Of a stretch of 64,000 nucleotides of DNA, positions 63,976-64,000 are shown piece after piece. Origin of the DNA: Ichthyophthirius multifiliis (Eukaryota; Ciliophora; Oligohymenophorea; Hymenostomatida); contig NW_004086914.1 in assembly GCF_000220395.1 (NCBI RefSeq), positions 1-64,000 on the forward strand, read 5' to 3'. Each line of letters opens with the position of its first letter. Position 1 is the stretch's first letter. The translations under genes were made by a program, and so were the position numbers. The notes below the pieces were generated by a model. The model was not told where the DNA came from and did not search any database. It was given only the letters and a program-made list of their open reading frames with translations.

Positions 63976-64000
63976 ATGAAATTCATTATTTTATTACATA
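63976..64000 (+). CDS. First eight codons of a gene running off the window
   Basis: An ATG in an A-rich context (AAAAGAAATG) followed by KFIILLH. This is the usual look of a signal-peptide start in this genome. Only the position can be reported. Confidence 0.35.

Noticed and set aside
1-64000. tRNA genes
   Set aside because: No cloverleaf-like, higher-GC 70-90 bp island with TTC-type arm was found by eye; a covariance-model scan would be needed to exclude one.

Overview
The window looks like macronuclear DNA of an oligohymenophorean ciliate. Base composition is about 85% A+T. TAA and TAG occur in frame at glutamine positions throughout conserved domains (UFD2 U-box, PRP38, D-lactate dehydrogenase, B-box protein), and every well-defined gene ends at TGA. 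Introns are very short (33-125 nt), AT-rich and GT...AG. This fits the fish parasite Ichthyophthirius multifiliis or a close relative; naming the species is inference. ORFs called with the standard code are mostly fragments or antisense shadows, so genes were rebuilt by hand with TAA/TAG=Gln.

Layout. 1-2.1 kb is empty. 2.1-13 kb is gene-dense: a small secreted protein (-), ubiquitin ligase UFD2/UBE4 (+), a SPRY/B-box-type protein (+), a CEP131-like coiled-coil protein (-), a degenerate S49 signal-peptide-peptidase relative (+), the splicing factor PRPF38B (-), and a gene cut by a 21-N gap. 13.8-18.5 kb holds two divergent unknown genes whose ATGs overlap at one CATG, a long coiled-coil gene (-) and a small 81-aa protein. 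19.1-23.2 kb is a cyclic-nucleotide-gated type K+ channel (-), followed by a small two-helix membrane protein (+). 25.7-36.2 kb is a minus-strand run: an unresolved gene, a ~5.8-kb cysteine-rich/EGF/multi-helix surface protein with long Gln/Asn/Thr repeats, a cyclic-nucleotide phosphodiesterase, and a further coding block that may be its N-terminus. 37.5 kb is a PHO80-type cyclin. 39-48 kb holds a large coiled-coil protein with a possible C2 domain, an unknown gene, a HYLS1-like centriole protein and fragmentary coding segments. 49-54 kb holds D-lactate dehydrogenase and a septin. 54.7-64 kb holds a B-box/coiled-coil/propeller protein, a coiled-coil protein, a TPR protein, a possible mitochondrial membrane protein, a monoacylglycerol-lipase-like hydrolase, and the first codons of another gene.

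There is no operon logic. Two themes recur: ciliary/centriolar biology (CEP131-like, HYLS1-like) and cyclic-nucleotide signalling (channel and phosphodiesterase about 10 kb apart). About ten genes are broken by one-base frame changes at or near A/T runs. Sequencing or assembly indels are the simplest explanation, so several models are reported as a single span across such a break. Intron ends are given only where reading phase closes exactly.
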